64,000 nucleotides of DNA, from positions 183,633 to 247,632 of the forward strand of contig NZ_JAUSSM010000009.1 in NCBI RefSeq assembly GCF_030812315.1, in the 5' to 3' direction. This document shows positions 59,677-64,000 of this stretch, in pieces (the first letter of the stretch is position 1; each line of letters opens with the position of its first letter). This stretch comes from Arthrobacter oryzae (GTDB lineage: Bacteria > Actinomycetota > Actinomycetes > Actinomycetales > Micrococcaceae). A program made the position numbers and the translations under genes. Below the pieces are notes generated by a model. It did not search any database. It saw nothing but the letters and a program-made list of their open reading frames with translations, and was not told the DNA's origin.

Positions 59677-61284
59677 TCAAGCCCCCGCGCTAACTTGGGC
59701 AGCAGGAGCTTGTTCGGCGTCGGGTGGCGTGATTGGTTTCGTGGTTCCTTCTGCGCCCGCGGACGGGGCCGGTGTCGCCGCGGATGACGTCACTTCCACG
59801 GCCCGGAATTCAACCGGCGTCCCACCGGGATGGCTCTTGAACAGTGAAAAGTAGGCGCCCCGGTAGGCAGTATCATCCGCAACGGTGGCGATTTCCCGGC
59901 CATCCAGCCGGGCAAAACGTATGGCGGCAGGTGCGACATCGATGCGAAAACGCATCCATTCACCAGGAACCGGTGGCTCGGTGGCAACAGACGAGATTGA
60001 TAGGGCATCCTGGATTTTCGGTTCCTGCCGGAATAGTTCAAGTTTGCCGCTTGGCTTTAGAGCGAGGTAGTAACCCCCGATCTCATTCGGAGTCCACGGA
60101 CGAAATGCACGGTCATCCGCTTGACCGAAGGCAATCCCGGCGTCCAGTTCTGGAGCCGCACCCGTGTTGGTCGGCCACCGCAGTTCATACGTTAAGGTGT
60201 AGTTTCCTGACGTGATGGGGCACATGGAACCCATGACATAACTTCGCCGGCCGTCACCTTCAAACCGGATGGATGCCGACTCCGGCTGCAGCACTGGCTG
60301 GCTCTCCCAGGTGTGGATCCACGGGAGATCGCCCGGGGCGCGCAACCCTGAGGCGAAACTATCCTTGGTGCTTTTTGGCGTTTCGCTGGTCACATAAAGC
60401 AGATTGGAACACATCATTCCTCTCACTCCAAGGTGTTCCAGCCTTTGACGCATCCACCGGGTATGGACTTCCCAGCAAATAACGGGCTTTCCAAATGAAA
60501 CAAGACGACGTATCTCGTCGTCGGTCGCGTCGTGGTAGATGCCAAGAAGGTCGAAGGTATCCGCAAAGCGTTCAAACTGGCGGTCGGAGCTGTCCGTGAA
60601 GTATCCCCAACTTGTGTAGCCACGTTCCCGGACGGCACCTGGCAGCTTGGCGGCCCCCGACTGTTTCCACACAAAGTGTTCGGTGGAGTCCGGGTAACTG
60701 TCCAGCAGGTCAAGCAGGGCGTTTGTATTTGTTCCCTGTTTGTCTTCTATGAAGATCACTTCCTTGGACGCGTGGGCGTCCAGAACGTCCTTCACCTTTG
60801 GAATTGGATCCCGAGGCGATGCCGGCCCCAGCCACTGCCGCGCGTCATTCCGAAGTCCGGCAATGTCTGAGTACGGGCGATCCGCTATGTTCCAGTTCTG
60901 CCCTGTGAGTTTCTGCGTGTTCGTGAGGTGGTGACACACGAGGACGCCGTCGGACGTGCTGCTGAGGGACACCTCGATTGCTTTGGCCCCCACTGAAACG
61001 GCCTGGCCGTAAGAGTACGCAGTGTGCTCGGGCCAGTTGTCGCCTGAGCCACGATGCGCGATGAAGAATGAGTTGGTCATGGCGAGGAGACGGGAAACGG
61101 AATTCGTTCCCTTGGCAGCGTCCCCGTCGGTCGCACCATCCGTCCGTGTGGCATCGGGGGATGGCGACGAGGAAGTGCAGGCGGACAGCACTAAGCCGCT
61201 GGCCGTCGCCAAAAGCAGCCCGCGACGGGAAATATGCTGTTGCCCGGCGGCTGAACCTGACGGTGTTCCCCTGTTGTCCCGCAT
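59677..61284 (-). CDS. Glycerophosphodiester phosphodiesterase-like lipoprotein
   Basis: 535 aa. The leader has SRRGLLLATASG and a lipobox LSAC (Cys36), so it is a Tat-type lipoprotein signal. Residues about 70-310 form a GDPD TIM barrel: AHRGSGDNWPEHT (His77, Arg78, Glu86), SVGAKAIEVSLSSTSDG and VIFIEDKQG. The C-terminal 200 residues resemble a concanavalin-like/LamG fold and end in a Pro/Ala tail. Probable role: hydrolysis of glycerophosphodiesters or teichoic-acid-like polymers outside the cell. The second metal acid looks changed (EVSL in place of ExD), so activity is not assured. Confidence 0.78.
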   Translation of the reverse strand: MRDNRGTPSGSAAGQQHISRRGLLLATASGLVLSACTSSSPSPDATRTDGATDGDAAKGTNSVSRLLAMTNSFFIAHRGSGDNWPEHTAYSYGQAVSVGAKAIEVSLSSTSDGVLVCHHLTNTQKLTGQNWNIADRPYSDIAGLRNDARQWLGPASPRDPIPKVKDVLDAHASKEVIFIEDKQGTNTNALLDLLDSYPDSTEHFVWKQSGAAKLPGAVRERGYTSWGYFTDSSDRQFERFADTFDLLGIYHDATDDEIRRLVSFGKPVICWEVHTRWMRQRLEHLGVRGMMCSNLLYVTSETPKSTKDSFASGLRAPGDLPWIHTWESQPVLQPESASIRFEGDGRRSYVMGSMCPITSGNYTLTYELRWPTNTGAAPELDAGIAFGQADDRAFRPWTPNEIGGYYLALKPSGKLELFRQEPKIQDALSISSVATEPPVPGEWMRFRIDVAPAAIRFARLDGREIATVADDTAYRGAYFSLFKSHPGGTPVEFRAVEVTSSAATPAPSAGAEGTTKPITPPDAEQAPAAQVSAGA

Positions 61285-61303
61285 GAGCTGCCTGCCTAAT
61301 CTC

Positions 61304-63886
61304 TCAGTTCGTCGTCTGGGCCAGAAGATCGTCGTACCGGACCGCGACCGGCAAGTTGGTGGCGCTCCCGGAAAGGTAGGTGCTCAGACCGATCCCTCCG
61401 GGACCTTGGAGCGTAGTAGTGGAGTCTTGTGCAGACACCTGCCAGGCGTCGGGTTCTGTTGTTCCCACCTTCCAGATCTTGGCGCTCAGGGTTGTGGGCG
61501 ACACCCCTGTGACCCGCAGACGTACCTGCAGTTGGTCCCCCGGTACGTATGTGAGTCCCGGATTGGCTGTACCAAGCACGGTTTCACCGCCGGAGGATCG
61601 GACCAGTTGCAGTGACACTGCGCCCGATGCGGATACCCCAACCTTGGCACGGTATTCTCCGGACGTTCCCCGGCTGCGGCCCACGACCGTGAGATAGCTT
61701 CCGCCGCCGTTCGTAACCTTGTCCAACGAGAGCTTCAGCCACAGGTCGAGGTCACTCGTGGAAACCGCATTGAGGTAGGCGGTGCCGGAGGAAGCGGCAT
61801 TTGAATGCGTGACGTTGCCGCGGCCCCCGTTGACCGACAGGGACGTCCCGCTGGATCCCCAGGTGCTCCAGGCTCCTCCCACCTCGGCACTTCCGAAACC
61901 ACTGGCCACGGTCCGCTCAAAGGAATCCCGCGCATGAACCAGCGGTACCGTACCGCCTGCCACCGTGATTTGGCGCGAGGTGGTGCCGGTGGCGCCGGCG
62001 TTGTCGGTGACCGTCAGGATGATGGTGTAGGTGCCCGCTGCGGCGTACGTGTGCGTTGCCGGTGTTCCGGAACCCGTTGTTCCGTCCCCGAAGTTCCATG
62101 CGTAGCTAGTGATCGTTCCGTCCGTGTCCGAGGACGCGGACGCGTTGAGCGACACGGTCAGCCCGCTGGCCGTCGAGGTGAAGGAAGCGGTGGGCGGCGT
62201 GTTGGTGGTGGGCGTTCCTGACACCGTGACAGCTGCACTTTGTGAGGAAGCCTGCCGGCCAAAGGGGTCCGACGCAACGATTTGGTAGGTGTGGGATGAG
62301 CCCGGCGGCAGCCCCGTATCGGTGAAGGTCAGTGTTGGCCGCTGCCAAAATGTGGATTCGCGGGAGACCGTGTGGACAGCGACGGCGCCGTCACGAACCA
62401 CGCGGTAAGTCAGGTTCTTGTTGTCCTGGTCGTGGTTTGCCTGCCAGTCGATTCTGACCGTCCCGCTGGACGGCGATTGGACTGTGGGCACCCAGGCACC
62501 ACCTGAAAGCACGGGGCCGCGGGCATTGGGTGCGAGGTCCTTCACGGCAAGACGCACCAGGCCTTGCTGGGCTACGCCGTTGACACGCGGGAATTCTCCG
62601 CCCAAGACGACATACTGCGAGTTTCCCGTGACGGCCCACGCGGCCTGGGACTGGCCGGTGAAGGAGCCGATGTCGAGGCTTGGAAACCAGTTCTGGAGGG
62701 TCGGTGATGGATTCCCCTCGAAGTTGAAGTAGCCCAGCGGATCCCTGGTGATGGTTCCGGTGGCCTGCCTGCTGAACGCAATCGCATGATAAAAGGTCCA
62801 TGGATTGGTTTGCGGAAAGCCGCCGATGTTTCCGCAGTAGTGGGGATGGCCCACCACATAGACAGCGTTCCCGATCGGCGCCACTCCGTAGCTGTCCCCG
62901 TGGCAGTCCTCGATCCAGTTGGTCCTGCCGTCGTTCCAAGCGGCAGAAAAGGTTCCTTCGAAGTTTGCTCCCGAACCGAAGTCGTAGCCCGTCCCGTAGA
63001 CGTAGTTCCCGTCGCCGGCCAGGCTGAGGATCGCCCCGTTGGATCCTGCATTGCGGACCACGGAATTCACAGCGAAGGGAAAGTTGGTCCTACCCGTCAC
63101 CGTGTCAACGGACGCCAGGCCGTACCCCGGGTTCGATGAGCCGTTCATGCTGGAGAAATTTCCGCCCATAACCATGCGGCTGCCATCCGGCGAAAGTGCC
63201 AGTGCGATGACGTCTCCGCTTGCAGGGACCGGGTTCCAGCCGGTTGTGCTTCCGTTGGAGGCGCTGACCGCCCCCGCCTTTGGCCGGGTGGATGAGTTCA
63301 GCGCATTGAACCAGCCGCCGAGGTACACGACATCCGCTGTTGCCACTATGGCGTTCACTCTTGAACTGACATATGGGCGGAACGATTGAATCATTTGTCC
63401 CTGGTTTGGCTGTCCGACGGCGTTTATGGCAGCCACCCGGTAGGCAGTCGCCCCGTTCACGGTGGTGAAGGCCCCGCCGACGTAAATCCGGGTGCCATCG
63501 GGAGACGCCGTGATGCTCACGGCCTGGGCATTCAGGCTCGGCGCCCAGTCGGGGACCAGAACACCAGTGCTGAGTCTGAAGGCGAGTACATAGTTCCTGG
63601 GGACGGTGTTGGTCCCCGGTGCAGCACCTGCGGGCCTCGCGGTTCTGAAGTTCCCTGCAACGTACACAAAGTCTCCGACGATGACCTGCGACCACACGAC
63701 GCCGTCAACCTGAACTGTGGGTAGCCCGTCTGCGGTAACTGTCGGCGGGGTGGCCGGGTTGGCGGGATCGACAGGTGCCGAGTCCGCCTTAACCGGCGCG
63801 CTGAGGAAGACGACGGCGGTTAGGACCACCAGGAGGGCGGTAACAAGGGCAACCAACCGGTAAGCCAGGTTTTGGACGATGTGCAT
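61304..63886 (-). CDS. Large secreted protein: propeller-like N-terminus, PKD domain, LamG-like C-terminus
   Basis: 860 aa. Signal peptide (1-35); residues about 40-470 carry repeated blades such as VYVAGNFRTARP, IYVGGAFTTVNG, VYLGGWFNALN and VMGGNFSSMNG, which fit a beta-propeller of delta-60 type; an Fn3-like segment (about 480-570); a PKD domain (PPTASFTSTA to TSRQITV) ; and a C-terminal concanavalin-like part (FERTVASGFGSAEVGGAWST to the end). Likely a surface adhesin or polymer-binding protein. Its C-terminal sequence recurs in the next gene (63929-64000). Confidence 0.82.
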   Translation of the reverse strand: MHIVQNLAYRLVALVTALLVVLTAVVFLSAPVKADSAPVDPANPATPPTVTADGLPTVQVDGVVWSQVIVGDFVYVAGNFRTARPAGAAPGTNTVPRNYVLAFRLSTGVLVPDWAPSLNAQAVSITASPDGTRIYVGGAFTTVNGATAYRVAAINAVGQPNQGQMIQSFRPYVSSRVNAIVATADVVYLGGWFNALNSSTRPKAGAVSASNGSTTGWNPVPASGDVIALALSPDGSRMVMGGNFSSMNGSSNPGYGLASVDTVTGRTNFPFAVNSVVRNAGSNGAILSLAGDGNYVYGTGYDFGSGANFEGTFSAAWNDGRTNWIEDCHGDSYGVAPIGNAVYVVGHPHYCGNIGGFPQTNPWTFYHAIAFSRQATGTITRDPLGYFNFEGNPSPTLQNWFPSLDIGSFTGQSQAAWAVTGNSQYVVLGGEFPRVNGVAQQGLVRLAVKDLAPNARGPVLSGGAWVPTVQSPSSGTVRIDWQANHDQDNKNLTYRVVRDGAVAVHTVSRESTFWQRPTLTFTDTGLPPGSSHTYQIVASDPFGRQASSQSAAVTVSGTPTTNTPPTASFTSTASGLTVSLNASASSDTDGTITSYAWNFGDGTTGSGTPATHTYAAAGTYTIILTVTDNAGATGTTSRQITVAGGTVPLVHARDSFERTVASGFGSAEVGGAWSTWGSSGTSLSVNGGRGNVTHSNAASSGTAYLNAVSTSDLDLWLKLSLDKVTNGGGSYLTVVGRSRGTSGEYRAKVGVSASGAVSLQLVRSSGGETVLGTANPGLTYVPGDQLQVRLRVTGVSPTTLSAKIWKVGTTEPDAWQVSAQDSTTTLQGPGGIGLSTYLSGSATNLPVAVRYDDLLAQTTN

Positions 63887-63928
63887 GGGGGTCCTCCGAC
63901 ATCACGCTAGGGCGTTGATTTCCTGGTG

Positions 63929-64000
63929 TCACTTTGTGGCCGCCACGATTAGGTCGTCGAAGCGGATTACCACGGGTGCGTTTGTGGCGGTGCCGGAGAG
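63929..64000 (-). CDS. C-terminal end of a paralogous secreted protein (cut by window edge)
   Basis: The frame from the window end reads LSGTATNAPVVIRFDDLIVA and stops at TGA 63931-63929. It is nearly collinear with the last residues of the 61304-63886 product (LSGSATNLPVAVRYDDLLAQ), so another protein with the same C-terminal domain lies just upstream in transcription order. Confidence 0.8.
   Translation of the reverse strand, partial: LSGTATNAPVVIRFDDLIVAATK

Noticed and set aside
1..64000. CRISPR arrays, tRNA or rRNA genes, prophage or ICE modules
   Set aside because: No regular direct repeats with spacers, no tRNA-like cloverleaf noticed, and no phage structural, integrase or conjugation genes among the frames.

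Overview
The window looks like a chromosome segment of a high-GC actinobacterium of the Micrococcaceae (Arthrobacter/Pseudarthrobacter type). This rests on high-GC codon use, frequent GTG/TTG starts, an actinobacterial phenylacetate (paa) operon, a polyprenol-phosphate-mannose synthase, an LANTG sorting signal and the SLH-like repeats typical of secreted proteins in this family. The genus is inference. No rRNA, tRNA, CRISPR array or prophage was seen.

Layout. (1) 1-3.5 kb: the end of a PqqD-like gene, a Wzc-type tyrosine autokinase, an NTP_transf_5-type nucleotidyltransferase and a type I signal peptidase. (2) 3.5-5.8 kb: a Bcr/CflA-type efflux pump divergent from an XRE/MmyB-type regulator. 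(3) 5.85-10.9 kb: paaABCDE plus an enoyl-CoA hydratase/isomerase, tightly packed behind a promoter with a candidate operator. (4) 10.9-14.3 kb: a membrane-anchored hypothetical protein, galU, a VanZ-like protein and an LANTG cell-wall protein. (5) 14.5-39.4 kb: an exopolysaccharide locus with a colanic-acid-like enzyme set: DUF4012 protein, ugd, a polyprenyl-phosphate sugar transferase, fcl, gmd, several glycosyltransferases, two acyltransferases, a Wzy-like polymerase, a Wzx-like flippase, a GT11 fucosyltransferase, a second Wzc and a GT87 protein. GDP-fucose synthesis plus GT11 predicts a fucosylated polymer; galU and ugd would supply UDP-glucose and UDP-glucuronate. (6) Inside it, 26.7-31.2 kb, lies a stack of nested insertion sequences: ISL3 inside IS21 inside IS30, the IS30 being joined to an older ISL3 scrap. 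(7) 39.4-44.2 kb: a decayed histidine-phosphatase gene, then a Lrp/AsnC regulator divergent from a 2-oxoacid dehydrogenase E1alpha/E1beta/E2 operon. (8) 44.3-49.5 kb: an accessory patch with an HTH-membrane hypothetical protein, a small zinc-ribbon-like protein, three membrane genes each broken by a frameshift or stop, a TetR regulator and an MBL-fold hydrolase. (9) 49.5-56.1 kb: a Dpm-type mannosyl transferase, a subtilisin whose SLH-like C-terminus is frameshifted, a DUF6919-like protein and a secreted hypothetical protein. (10) 56.5-64 kb: several tiny one-helix membrane proteins and a run of secreted surface proteins (Ig-like, CalY/TasA-like, GDPD lipoprotein, PKD-domain protein), with the start of a second protein sharing the PKD protein's C-terminus at the window edge.

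The most striking directly readable results are the three-level IS nest, with an 8-bp target duplication for ISL3 and a 6-bp near-duplication for IS21 that restores the IS30 reading frame; the four copies of a 20-bp repeat inside the E2 linker; and several genes broken at short homopolymer runs. No clearly new multi-gene system was proven. The best candidates for undescribed biology are the HTH-membrane protein at 44.3 kb, the coupled micro-membrane proteins at 56.9-57.2 kb, and the PqqD/nucleotidyltransferase/Wzc grouping cut by the left edge.
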